Below, piece after piece: positions 22,628-34,419 of a DNA stretch of 64,000 nucleotides; position 1 is the first letter of the stretch, and each line of letters opens with the position of its first letter. Under the pieces are notes generated by a model, which worked only from the letters and a program-made list of their open reading frames with translations, had not been told where the DNA came from and did not search any database. The translations under genes and the position numbers were made by a program. Source of the stretch: Meconema thalassinum (lineage: Eukaryota; Arthropoda; Insecta; Orthoptera; Tettigoniidae); NCBI GenBank assembly GCA_946902985.2, contig OX336389.2, positions 147,921,099 through 147,985,098 on the forward strand, in the 5' to 3' direction.

Positions 22628-25600
22628 TGCCCCCGTAAATTGAATTATATTGAGACCACGGTGGCTGTATTGGAAAATATGAAGAAAGTTATGGCTGTCA
22701 TAGTTGTGACGTGGATATTCATGACGTAAGCACGGATGACGCAGACTTCATGCAAGTAGGCTGATTGAGCTGAGATTCTTGGTGACGTCATGAGTTTGTT
22801 CGAGAAAGATCTGAGATTTACGACGCAGTGGCGGGGAAACATGGAAATGTGCTGAGGAAGAAGTTACGCGATTGGAGGAAAGACTCGAACCAATGAATGA
22901 TAGTTTGGAGGGAGACGGAGATTACTGAAACTACGATATTTAATTACTTTTGGAATGCAGAATTGTGGAAAACTATTTTCAGTTATGGCATTGATTTGGA
23001 ATTTTGATGAAATTAATTTTGAGTTTTTGAAATTTGAAAATCCGTCAAGTATTGCCAAAGTTAGAAATTCTAGCAATGACGGAGAAACAAGCTATGGAAG
23101 GGATGGATACGCCCCTTAAGAAGTTGATAAAAGGTCTTGCACAGCAGAGAGGAGCTCTCATAGCTCATGTATATAGCTCTCATATCGCATATATATATCT
23201 CATACCGCATATATATTTCTGATGTCATATAGTCGTTTTCAAGTGATACAGTGAAACAAGTCGTCTTTAGAGCGTGTGGTAAAGCCAACCGCATTGAACG
23301 AGCTTCGAGCGTGCCGCAGTTCCATTTTACGGTGTTTGAAACTAGGCGAAGTTGAAACGCACACATTTTCAAATCTACAAGATAATATATCAAGAGTTGA
23401 CTAATGCCTTTGAGCTACTTCTATTGTGCAGTACTATATTAAAGTGTGTAGAAAGGTTGAACATTTTCAAGATTATCATTCGAAAGATATTGGCATTTTA
23501 AGAGGGCAGACAAAAGTGATTTTCTCGCCACCTGAGAAGTACTTTTATCATATCACATTTTACGCTACGGCTGACACTGGTAGTGCAAACGTGATACTAC
23601 AGATTACGTTTGATAATATAACGCTGCATTCTAACATGGAACAATATAATATCGCAGTTCTTTCAACTATTATAACGGAAATGGAGAAGGAAGGCTAAGG
23701 ACTTTAATGCAATTGGGACATATATCAATGGAGTGAAATAGCAGCATGGAACTTCGCTAGTCGTCTTTCTACAAAAGCGAGCATGTAGTGAATATCCAAC
23801 TACACTCATGCATCGTTGTCCAACGCTGAATTATATCAAATGGCAGTGGAAACGTATTCATACTCCACAACTATGAATATTTCTACGGAAATAACTGCAA
23901 TAAACTTCATGGCGAATTTCTACCAGAACTTCAGGGAACTATCAAGAGAGGCCAGGGTGGACCCGGCTCACAAAGAAGAGTTTTGCCAGAAGGATGTCTA
24001 TCGTATACACGGAGCAGTGCAATTTCCGGAGGAGGAAGCAGTTCTATTCTCCGAGAGCGCTGGTTCCAGGTTCGAGGGCGGAGCACATCTTTTTGGTGAA
24101 ATGGAACCATCACCAGTCTTCTTTGGAAGATTTTCCTCTAGAACTTCAATCAACAGATAAGGTAGTCCTGAACGTTTCTTGTTTTATTTGAGTCATTTAG
24201 CGATATCTGAGCAACCATTTTTCCCATATGTTCTGTCCTATATTTTGCCCATATTCTTGCTAGATATCTCTGTACTCAGTACACTTGGATGATTTATGCC
24301 TTTTTCTACGATTTATTAAGACATTGTTATGTCAGTGGCATATTTAACTAAGTTTGGATCAGTTGAGACTGATAATATATTCTTTCAGTAATTTGCATAT
24401 CTTTGTAGTCACGATTTGACTGTAAAGTTAATGATTTTCTATGGCAGATTTGAATTCAGACAGCGTGTCATTATATTAAAGTAATTCTATTCAGTAAATT
24501 ACTTTGACCAATTTTCGGTCATCCTCAAGAAAGAAGAATAATTAAAAGATTTTAGAGCGTTAAAATCTATTACTGTATCGACGATCTTGGAAATACCAGT
24601 CGTTTTATGAACATGATTGCAACATAGACATTTATCGTCAGTTCTGAAATTACCATTGCATTATAGACAATTTTATGAAATATGAACTTTGATTACGATT
24701 TATTGAATACACTATAGTAATGAACTTTTAATAGGAATTTTTCTCAATTCTAGATTGGAACAATAATGTTTGCATTCCACAGTCTAATTGTATTCTATTC
24801 GACTATTATGCAGTTTAGATGAACTTTGTTTGAAGATAGTATTTTTATACTACGATACTTAGGAGATATCAATCTCAATTTTGATAGACCAGAGAGGCGT
24901 GTATAATCGTATTTGCTATTAAATTTATTTGTGATTGGCAAATTTTTACTTCATATCGATTCATGAATGAAACCCACGAAGGTTAAATAAATAACAGTTT
25001 TGAAACAATTAATGAATATAAGAATTTTTGAAGTGGAACTATGGATGTATAATCGTTAGTTCAGTGGACATGTAAAAGTCGCTGATGAATAATCCCCTTG
25101 AATAAGTGAAGGAGATTCCCACAGTAATAAGAATGAAGTTAATGAATTTGTAAGTGGAGGTTTGTTGAATATATTGTGGAAGATTTTTATGCCATATATA
25201 TATAGATATATGATGAATTCTGGGCCTATTTTATGCAATTTTGTGCATTTGAGCGAAGTATTTTTCCGCTGAGTTTATTGTCCAGGTCCTTTGAAAATTA
25301 ATCATGTGAAATTGCTGTTAAAATTAACAAGAGTGTTAAATAATTTGAGATAACGATTTTGAATGGAGGTTACCGTCACAAATAATAATAATAATTATTA
25401 AAACTTATTAAACCTGAATATAAGCTTAAATATAACTAACCTTCATTGGTCGATTATATTAACCTGATTTGAGTAATTATCAACCGGATAAACGTGTGGT
25501 TTAATGTATTTCTAAAATAAATAATATTAATATTGTAAATGAATTATGTAAGTATCTTTAATAATAATGTGAAACGAAAGGAATTAATAGAGGCGTGTAT

Positions 25601-26569
25601 AGATTTTTGAGTTGTCGTTTGACAATATTATAAACAATTTGTAATTGTTATAAACAATTAATGAGCATTTGTTATAAACATTAAGAGTTATGTTAATATA
25701 CTCTAAAGAACGCTAATTATACATATGGATTATGTAATTAAACAAGTTTTGGGATTATTAGAGTAATCCAGTAATATGTGATTGGAGCATTTAAAAGATT
25801 TGCGTGATAATATTTGAGTTGAGTTGAGGACATTTAAAGTGTTTGAAAAGGAGCTAGGCTCTGAGGTTACGAGCATATGCTAACACTGACTGGACAGGTG
25901 GGTCCACTTGACGACGTGGGCATGCGACATAATGTAGGGTGGATCGCAGCTGGCCTGACAACTGTATGTTAGAGGCCAAGGTCGACCACGTAACAGGCTT
26001 GCAGTTATAAATAAAGTGTGATGTTTATGAAAGAGGAAAACAATTGCTACATGTCTCGTTCCAATTCCCGCATCCATTCCAAGTGTATTACTATTATTAC
26101 GTTCTTTATAAGCAAGTGAAAGATAAAATTTTGTATGTAACGTTTACAAGTCCTACAGGAGGACATGATTATATTGACAATGGCTTCTGATTGACACGTG
26201 TATTTTGTTGAGTTTTTGTTAAAGTCATTCCCTTTATGTGAAATAAATTATTGTACAGTTTAAAGTTTCTTGTTTCGTTTTGGTTCATTTTAAATATCAT
26301 GGTGGAGGTTATTGTGTGGGCATACTTTAAGTGATCCAGTTGGCAACCCATACCCGAGATTAATTTGAAGAGGTAAGTAAAGGTAAGTATGAACCCCCGT
26401 ATATTTTGGTGTGTTCCACAATAATTTCTTGTTAACTGCTGTGCTCTAATCTCGGTAGTATCTGACAGTGCCATTCTCATTGATGTAGCTGTGCCGGTGC
26501 GATTGATTATTGGCAATCCGATTGAGGGGGCGGATATCTGACAGCCTACTATCCGGATTTACGGGGACA
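22628..26569 (+). repeat. Left LTR (3,942 bp)
   Basis: Near-identical to 29,879-33,814. It holds a GC-rich island at 23,900-24,150, a polyadenylation-type AAATAAA near 26,242, and two donor-like GTAAGT sites at 26,373 and 26,383. ORFs of 90 and 114 codons (23,426 and 23,816) have counterparts in the other LTR, including one in-frame 3-nt difference, but no recognised domain. Confidence 0.93.
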
Positions 26570-26571
26570 GT

Positions 26572-26800
26572 AGGATTGGCAACCCTAAAACGTGGGGCTC
26601 GATCAACAAAACTGGATTACCAGGTTGAACGCCAGTAGGATTGGCGACCCTGAAACGTGGGGCTCGATCAGCTCGATTGGCTCGATTGACACGTTCGATC
26701 AGCAAAACATTGGATTACCAAGTTATTGCAGGAGAATTGGCACCGCAATTTTGTGGAGTGCTCGAATAACATTGGATTACCAAGTTATCGATGTCAATGG
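26572..26800 (+). repeat. Triplicated primer-site/leader module
   Basis: Three imperfect copies of a leader unit begin at about 26,572, 26,637 and 26,730. Each has a TTGGCAACCC-like start, ACGTGGGGCTCGATCA or a degenerate form, and TGGATTACCA. The first copy starts 7 nt from the left LTR end, where the primer site should be. The sequence is a diverged form of TGGCGCCCAACGTGGGGC. Confidence 0.6.
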
Positions 26801-27303
26801 GATTGTGAAGACTCAAATAAAGAGGTTGATTCTTTGTTAGATGTCTTGGCCAATTCTAGAATTTGAGAGTGTGATTATATAGGGATTAAATATTGTGTTG
26901 TATTAGGAAAACTACACTCAGAAAAGATCAGATCTTATACAACTTGAGAGAGGTTAAATAGGCTGGAAACTTAGAAAAATCGCCTATGATCTGGAATCTT
27001 ATTTTATTTGACCGGCTTATGGCATGTTTCGTCATATTAAAGATAAAATTAAATTATTTGGATTGTAAATGTAAATTATTTGTGTTAGGATATTTTAAAA
27101 TGAACCAAAGAAATTTGAACATGTGCTTGAGTTTATTTCAACATGAAGTGTCTACGAAGGTTAATTATAAGGTAATTATAAGTTAGATTTAAGACAGAAA
27201 ATTGCTCAAACGTATATATGGTGAAAAATGTTGCTCAGATGTTGTTATTTTGCTCTGTTTGATGTATGTCCCTAAAGCAGTTTATTCTTGAAATAATATT
27301 GAA

Positions 27304-29745
27304 ATGGCAGATGAGAGTCTGAGAATAATGTTGGAGGAGATGAAAGCTAGCATAAATAACAGCATGAAGGAGATGGAAGCTAGGAATACTAGTCGGATGG
27401 AGGAGAATTCTAGTAATATGTCTATTAGAATGGAGGAGAAAGCTAGTAATATGTCTGCTAATTTGAAAGCTAGCATGAATGAAAGTGTAAAGCAGATGCT
27501 GGATGAAAATCTGAAAGTTCTTCAGACCAGTTCTGCAAACTTAGAAAATGATACGTCGCGTTTACAGATCAGTACCCAGGGAATCGAGAATGCTGTAAGT
27601 GACATTCATAAAGATGTTTCTGATGTTAAGACTGATGTTTCTAAGGTACAGAAAGATCTTACTATGTTGAATCTTGATGTTGCTAATGTTCGGGGTGATA
27701 TTTCCTGTGCTAGAGCTGAAGTAATTGTTGTTAGGAACGATGTTGCTACTGTACAAGATAAAGTAGAAGAGGTTCAAAGAGAGAGTATAAATGTTCGAAC
27801 CGATGTGTCAAATGTTCAAGTAGACATTAATAACATTCATTCCGATGTAAATGAGATGCAAAGCGATATAACTAAGATACAAGTAGAAGTTAACACTGTT
27901 TTTGTAGACATTGCTAAAGTTCAAACTGTTGTTAATAAAGTAAGAGAAGAAATAGAAACTTCAAAAACACTTTGTACTCGTAACATTAGTGCATTAACAA
28001 CTAGGTTAGTTGACGAGTCTGTTAGGACAACAGCTTCTTTAGCAGGATTAAAGTATGATGTAGAGGTCATGAGAACCCAAGTATTAGATCATAATCGTTT
28101 ACTTAAAGAAGATATTGAAGTAGATATTGCGGAAATGTTAACTGCAAATGTAACGGTGTGGAAAGATGAATGGAACAGGTCAAGTGGGGAACATGTAACT
28201 CAGATTCAGGAACGAATTGAAAGAAAACTTGCCAGTACACAAGTAGGCATTAATAATGAGGTAGTGCAAATTAGGAAAGATTTAAGTATAAGGATGGATT
28301 CGCTATCCGAAAAGCAGGTAGAGGATAGAACGCAAATAGGTGAGGACGTGCAAGCATTAAAATCCGCGTTAGAGGAACAAATTCATAAAGTTGTCTCTGA
28401 TGTTAATGAAACTACGAGCAAACTTCAGAATTTGAAACTAGGAGAAGCCAGCATGATGGAAACCTATAAAGAAGAGTTGATCAGGAAAGTCATCACGGAA
28501 ATCACGGATAAGGATCCAGAAGGCTTGACTGGTGAAGATGATAGGAATTACGTCAGAAGATGTAACCTCGCTACAGAAGAAAGAGATATTAGTCCTGAGG
28601 AACGTATATCCAGATTCCGGGAAGAAGAAGAGGATAGGAATATTGAACCTGAATGGAAATATCGTGATAGTGGGAGGAATTACATGGATCCATATCCGAG
28701 AAATGTGACAGTCATCCGGAACTTCGAGGACAAACCTCAAAAATTTAGCAATACTGATAGTCTAACACCGATAGAATATATCAGTAACTTGAAAGACTAT
28801 TTCATTGAAGCTCACATTCCCAGAGAAAGAGAGATGAGGATAGTGGAGAGATTTCTAGCTGGAGGACCCTTTGAATGGTTCAGAGCATTTCGCTATACGT
28901 TCAGTAATTTTGACGAATTTGCAGAGGCACTGATAAAACGATTCTGGTCCATCGAAGCGCAGAATTCATTAAGAGCTGAGGTATACTCAAGGAAGTATTC
29001 AGGTACTCTTCCAACACGGTACGCTGATTTCTTCACGAGCCAGTTATCACGCTTGAGATTTTTGCAACCCCCATTGTCAACAGAGCAGTTGATAGATGCG
29101 ATTTCTCGTATGCTGCCTGTGGAGGTGAGAAGACTCATCATATCGTCAAACATCAGGGATTTGACCAGTATGGACGAATTATTAAGAAGGCTTGACTACA
29201 CGAGTCCAATGCCAAATGTGGTACAAAAAGGTCAGAGGCACGAATTCAAAGACATCAATACTGTCTATATGGATCAAGTTCAGCAAACTGACAAGCCCAA
29301 TGAAGAGAAAACTGAAAATGTAGGTCCTCACAGGAACCATCACTTTCGCAACCACAGATCGCAAGGTTACCGTCCATATCAGCAAAGAAGAGGCTGGAAT
29401 AATAATAGAGGAAATTATAACAATGGAAGAGGTAGATACTACAATAACCAGGGTTACAATAGAAACTACAATAGAAATTACCAGAATCGAAATCAGAATT
29501 CTCAAGGTCAGGTTATGACACCCGACAAATATCAAGAGAGAGAGAAAGAAAGTCAGCAGTATCTTAAGGAATTACGAGAGAAGGAAGCTGAAAACCAAAA
29601 GAAAAGACAGGATGTAGTGATCGATCCTGGTCCTTATACAAGTCAGCAGAACTTGGAAAAACAGGAATACTGGACAGAAGAGAAAGTAGAGAGGAGAGAA
29701 TACATTAGCCACACACAAACCAGAGTAGAAGAGACTTATGATTAA
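27304..29745 (+). CDS. Gag polyprotein with hendecad coiled coil
   Basis: Intact 813-codon ORF, the only gene of the element. Residues 1-400 are almost all coiled coil; the central part repeats 11-residue units (DVSDVKTDVSK, DVSNVQVDINN and similar). An acidic/charged linker follows (about 400-465). The capsid-type retrotransposon Gag domain runs about 468-630, from VTVIRNFEDKPQKFSN through GGPFEWFRAFRYTFSNFDEF to MDELLRRLDY. Residues about 676-740 are rich in N, R, G and Y (GRGRYYNNQGYNRNYN) and probably bind RNA; no CCHC zinc knuckle is present. The charged tail is QEKE-rich. It should assemble particles around element RNA. The start is the first in-frame ATG (MADESL), paralleled in the broken copy at 7,395. 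It is followed only by about 130 bp and the right LTR. Confidence 0.92.
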   Translation: MADESLRIMLEEMKASINNSMKEMEARNTSRMEENSSNMSIRMEEKASNMSANLKASMNESVKQMLDENLKVLQTSSANLENDTSRLQISTQGIENAVSDIHKDVSDVKTDVSKVQKDLTMLNLDVANVRGDISCARAEVIVVRNDVATVQDKVEEVQRESINVRTDVSNVQVDINNIHSDVNEMQSDITKIQVEVNTVFVDIAKVQTVVNKVREEIETSKTLCTRNISALTTRLVDESVRTTASLAGLKYDVEVMRTQVLDHNRLLKEDIEVDIAEMLTANVTVWKDEWNRSSGEHVTQIQERIERKLASTQVGINNEVVQIRKDLSIRMDSLSEKQVEDRTQIGEDVQALKSALEEQIHKVVSDVNETTSKLQNLKLGEASMMETYKEELIRKVITEITDKDPEGLTGEDDRNYVRRCNLATEERDISPEERISRFREEEEDRNIEPEWKYRDSGRNYMDPYPRNVTVIRNFEDKPQKFSNTDSLTPIEYISNLKDYFIEAHIPREREMRIVERFLAGGPFEWFRAFRYTFSNFDEFAEALIKRFWSIEAQNSLRAEVYSRKYSGTLPTRYADFFTSQLSRLRFLQPPLSTEQLIDAISRMLPVEVRRLIISSNIRDLTSMDELLRRLDYTSPMPNVVQKGQRHEFKDINTVYMDQVQQTDKPNEEKTENVGPHRNHHFRNHRSQGYRPYQQRRGWNNNRGNYNNGRGRYYNNQGYNRNYNRNYQNRNQNSQGQVMTPDKYQEREKESQQYLKELREKEAENQKKRQDVVIDPGPYTSQQNLEKQEYWTEEKVERREYISHTQTRVEETYD

Positions 29746-29863
29746 GGAACATAGAGGAAATATCATACAAGAGTAAGCCAATGATAATTCAATTTCGTGT
29801 TCAAGTGTATTCAGATATTTATAACACAGAGTTTAAAAACAATTTGCAACTGCTTTTAAAAAC
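29746..29863. other. 3' untranslated segment
   Basis: Short non-coding stretch between the Gag stop and the purine tract, with no pol sequence. Confidence 0.7.
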
Positions 29864-29878
29864 GTGGTGAAGGGAGAA
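29864..29878 (+). promoter_or_regulatory. Polypurine tract
   Basis: GTGGTGAAGGGAGAA sits directly before the TG of the right LTR. It is the expected plus-strand primer position. Confidence 0.75.
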
Positions 29879-32800
29879 TGCCCCCGTAAATTGAATTATA
29901 TTGAGACCACGGTGGCTGTATTGGAAAATATGAAGAAAGTTATGGCTGTCATAGTTGTGACGTGGATATTCATGACGTAAGCATGGATGACGCAGACTTC
30001 ATGCAAGTAGGCTGATTGAGCTGAGATTCTTGGTGACGTCATGAGTTTGTTCGAGAAAGATCTGAGATTTACGACGCAGTCGCGGGGAAACATGGAATTG
30101 TGCTGAGGAAGAACTTACGCGATTGGAGGAAAGACTCGAACCAATGAATGATAGTTTGGAGGGAGACGGAGATTACTGAAACTACGATATTTAATTACTT
30201 TTGGAATGCAGAATTGTGGAAAACTAATTTCAGTTATGGCATTGATTTGGAATTTTGAAGAAATTAATTTTGAGTTTTTGTAATTTGAAAATCCGTCAAG
30301 TATTGCCAAAGTTAGAAATTCTAGCAATGACGGAGAAACAAGCTATGGAAGGGATGGATACGCCCCTTAAGAAGTTGATAAAAGGTCTTGCACAGCAGAG
30401 AGGAGCTCTCATAGCTCATGTATATAGCTCTCATATCGCATATATATCTCATACCGCATATATATTTCTGAGGTCATATAGTCGTTTTCAAGTGATACAG
30501 TGAAACAAGTCGTCTTTAGAGCGTGTGGTAAAGCCAACCGCATTGAACGAGCTTCGAGCGTGCCGCAGTTCCATTTTACGGTGTTTGAAACTAGGCGAAG
30601 TTGAAACGCACACATTTTCAAGTCTACAAGATAATATATCAAGAGTTGACTAATGCCTTTGAGCTACTTCTATTGTGCAGTACTATATTAAAGTGTGTAG
30701 AAAGGTTGAACATTTTCAAGATTATCATTCGAAAGATATTGGCATTTTAAGACGGCAGACAAAAGTGATTTTCTCGCCACCTGAGAAGTACTTTTATCAT
30801 ATCACATTTTACGCTACGGCTGACACTGGTAGTGCAACCGTGATACTACAGATTACGTTTGATAATATAACGCTGCATTCTAACATGGAACAATATAATA
30901 TCGCAGTTCTTTCAACTATTATAACGGAAATGGAGACGGAAGGCTAAGGACTTTAATGCAATTGGGACATATATCAATGGAGTGAAATAGCAGCATGGAA
31001 CTTCGCTAGTCGTCTTTCTACAAAAGCGAGCATGTAGTGAATATCCAACTACACTCATGCATCGTTGTCCAACGCTGAATTATATCAAATGGAAGTGGAA
31101 ACGTATTCATACTCCACAACTATGAATATTGCTACGGAAATAACTGCAATAAACTTCATGGCGAATTTCTACCAGAACTTCAGGGAACTATCAAGAGAGG
31201 CCAGGGTGGACCCGGCTCACAAAGAAGAGTTTTGCCAGGATGTCTATCGTATACACGGAGCAGTGCAATTTCCGGAGGAGGAAGCAGTTCTATTCTCCGA
31301 GGGCGCTGGTTCCAGGTTCGAGGGCGGAGCACATCTTTTTGGTGAAATGGAACCATCACCAGTCTTCTTTGGAAGATTTTCCTCTAGAACTTCAATCAAC
31401 AGATAAGCTAGTCGTGAACGTTTCTTGTTTTATTTGAGTCATTTAGCGATATCTGAGCAACCATTTTTCCCATATGTTCTGTCCTATATTTTGCCCATAT
31501 TCTTGCTAGATATCTCTGTACTCAGTACACTTGGATGATTTATGCCTTTTTCTACGATTTATTAAGACAATGTTATGTCAGTGGCATATTTAAATAAGTT
31601 TGGATCAGTTGAGACTGATAATATATTCTTTCAGTAATTTGCATATTTTTGTAGTCACGATTTGACTGTAAAGTTAACGATTTTCTATGGCAGATTTGAA
31701 TTCAGACAGCGTGTCATTATATTAAAGTAATTCTATTCAGTAAATTACTTTGACCAATTTTCTGTCATCCTCAAGAAAGAAGAATAATTAAAAGATTTTA
31801 GAGCGTTAAAATCTATTACTGTATCGACGATCTTGGAAATACTAGTCGTTTTATGAACATGATTGCAACATAGACATTTATCGTCAGTTCTGAAATTACC
31901 ACTGCATTACAGACAATTTTATGATATATGAACTTTGATTACGATTTATTGAATACACTATAGTAATGAACTTTTAATAGGAATTTTTCTCAATTCTAGA
32001 TTGGAACAACAATGTTTGCATTCCACAGTCTAATTGTATTCTATTCGACTATTATGCAGTTTAGATGAACTTTGTTTGAAGATAGTATTTTTATACTACG
32101 ATATTTAGGAGATATCAATCTCAATTTTGATAGACCAGAGAGGCGTGTATAATCGTATTTGCTATTAAATTTATTTGTGATTGGCAAATTTTTACTTCAT
32201 ATCGATTCATGAATGAAACCCACGAAGGTTAAATAAATAACAGTTTTGAAACAATTAATGAATATAAGAATTTTTGAAGTGGAACTATGGATGTATAATC
32301 GTTAGTTCAGTGGACATGTAAAAGTGCTGATGAATAATGCCCTTGAATAAGTGAAGGAGATTCCCACAGTAATAAGAATGAAGTTAATGAATTTGTAAGT
32401 GGAGGTTTGTTGAATATATTGAGGAAGATTTTTATGCCATATATATATAGATATATGATGAATTCTGGGCCTATTTTATGCAATTTTGTGCATTTGAGCG
32501 ACGTATTTTTCCGCTGAGTTTATTGTCCAGGTCCTTTGAAAATTAATCATGTGAAATTGCTGTTAAAATTAACAAGAGTGTTAAATAATTTGAGATAACG
32601 ATTTTGAATGGAGGTTATCGTCACAAATAATAATAATAATAATTAAAACTTATTAAACCTGAATATAAGCTTAAATATAACTAACCTTCATTGGTCGATT
32701 ATATTAACCTGATTTGAGTAATTATCAACCGGATAAACGTGTGGTTTAATGTATTTCTAAAATAAATAATATTAATATTGTAAATGAATTATGTAATTAT

Positions 32801-33814
32801 CTTTAATAATAATGTGAAACGAAAGGAATTAATAGAGGCGTGTATAGATTTTTGAATTGTCGTTTGACAATATTATAAACAATTTGTAATTGTTATAAAC
32901 AATTAATGAGCATTTGTTATAAACATTAAGAGTTATGTTAATATACTCTAAATAACGCTAATTATACATATGGATTATGTAATTAAACAAGTTTTGGGAT
33001 TATTAGAGTAATCCAGTAATATGTGATTGGAGCATTTAAAAGATTTGCGTGATAATATTTGAGTTGAGTTGAGGACATTTAAATTGTTTGAAAAGGAGCT
33101 AGGCTCTGAGGTTACGAGCATATGCTAACACTGACTGGACAGGTGGGCCCACTTGACGACGTGGGCATGCGACATAATGTAGGGTGGATCGCAGCTGGCC
33201 TGACAACTGTATGTTAGAGGCCAAGGTCGACCACGTAACAGTCTTGCAGTTATAAATAAAGTGTGATGTTTATGAAAGAGGAAAACAATTGCTACATGTC
33301 TCGTTCCAATTCCCGCATCCATTCCAAGTGTATTACTATTATGACGTTCTTTATAAGCAAGTGAAAGATAAAATTTTGTATGTAACGTTTACAAGTCCTA
33401 CAGGAGGACATGATTATATGGACAATGGCTTCTGATTGCCACGTGTATTTTGTGGAGTTTTTGTTAAAGTCATTCCCTTTATGTGAAATAAATTATTGTA
33501 CAGTTTAAAGTTTCTTGTTTCGTTTTGGTTCATTTTAAATATCATGGTGGAGGTTATTGTGTGGGCATACTTTAAGTGATCCAGTTGGCAACCCATACCC
33601 GAGATTAATTTGAAGAGGTAAGTAAAGGTAAGTATGAACCCCCGTATATTTTGGTGTGTTCCACAATAATTTCTTGTTAACTGCTGTGCTCTAATCTCGG
33701 TAGTATCTGTCAGTGCCATTTTCATTGATGTAGCTGTGCCGGTGCGATTGATTATTGGCAATCCGATTGAGGGGGCGGATATCTGACAGCCTACTATCCG
33801 GATTTACGGGGACA
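29879..33814 (+). repeat. Right LTR (3,936 bp)
   Basis: Second LTR copy, same ends as the left one. It is followed at once by GTAC, the target duplication. Confidence 0.93.
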
Positions 33815-33917
33815 GTACTACCAAGTTATTTTGGAATTAGATTTGCTAGTAACTGTGTAACTAATTGTAGTGTTATTGTACGTCCGTATGCGTCAAGGGT
33901 TTCCTAGTCATTTATCC

Positions 33918-33963
33918 TGTAGGGATGCGTTGACGTATCTAGCTGGATGTCAACGTCCCTACA
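33918..33963. repeat. Perfect-arm hairpin
   Basis: TGTAGGGA, two unpaired bases, CGTTGAC, a 14-nt loop, then GTCAACG and TCCCTACA. This gives a 15-bp stem with one bulge, just upstream of the Penelope GIY-YIG remnant. Role unknown. Confidence 0.7.
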
Positions 33964-34019
33964 ATCCTTACCATCTCTGTGGATAAGGGTGATGGCTAAT
34001 GTGAGATTCCGGCGCAGTA

Positions 34020-34293
34020 CCAAGACACAGGGTGTCAAGCAAATTACATCGGGCAGAGTGGGAGAAGAATGGATACACGTTACAATGAACACAGAAATGC
34101 GATACAATACGGGACGCACTCGGCCGTATGCGACCACATGTGCGGCGCGGGACACAATTTAACTATTATTGAAACGGACTTTAAAAAAATTCATCACGCA
34201 CCGAAAGGCAGAGATCTTGACATTATAGAAGCATTCGAGATACACTTTGCTAAATTAAACAACCCCAATAATTCAAACACACATTCATGGTGA
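34020..34293 (+). pseudogene. Penelope GIY-YIG endonuclease remnant
   Basis: After a frame change the text starts CQANYIGQSGRRMDTRYNEH, a GIY-YIG core of the Penelope type, and continues in the frame ending at 34,293 (YGTHSAVCDHM, then IIEAFEIHFAK with the downstream catalytic-region Glu). The RT that should precede it is absent here. The Penelope RT at 16.7-17.6 kb ends roughly where this one begins, so the two may be halves of one element separated by insertions, or two separate copies. Confidence 0.75.
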
Positions 34294-34419
34294 ATTCACC
34301 CCTCTTCACTCTACTTGAAAACAACCCCCGGCGGAACCAAGACACAATATTACGTAGTGACCAAGCTAGGTAAGGGATTATTAAGGGAAACATGTCATTG
34401 GACCAGGATGTCCGATGTA

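Larger units (their letters stand above)
22624..33818 (+). mobile_element. Complete Gag-only LTR retroelement with 3.9-kb LTRs
   Basis: Two direct repeats (22,628-26,569 and 29,879-33,814) start TGCCCCCGTAAA and end TTTACGGGGACA, so the LTR ends are short inverted repeats in TG...CA form. The element is flanked on both sides by GTAC (22,624-22,627 and 33,815-33,818), a 4-bp target duplication as in Ty3/gypsy-type insertions. The internal region is only 3,309 bp: primer-like leader, one Gag ORF and a purine tract before the right LTR. No protease, RT, RNase H or integrase is present, so it must be mobilised in trans. LTRs differ by scattered substitutions and small indels, suggesting fairly recent insertion. 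Confidence 0.93.

Noticed and set aside
22628..33814. Segmental duplication rather than LTRs
   Set aside because: TG...CA ends with inverted termini, GTAC duplication, a purine tract and Gag between the repeats fit an LTR element.
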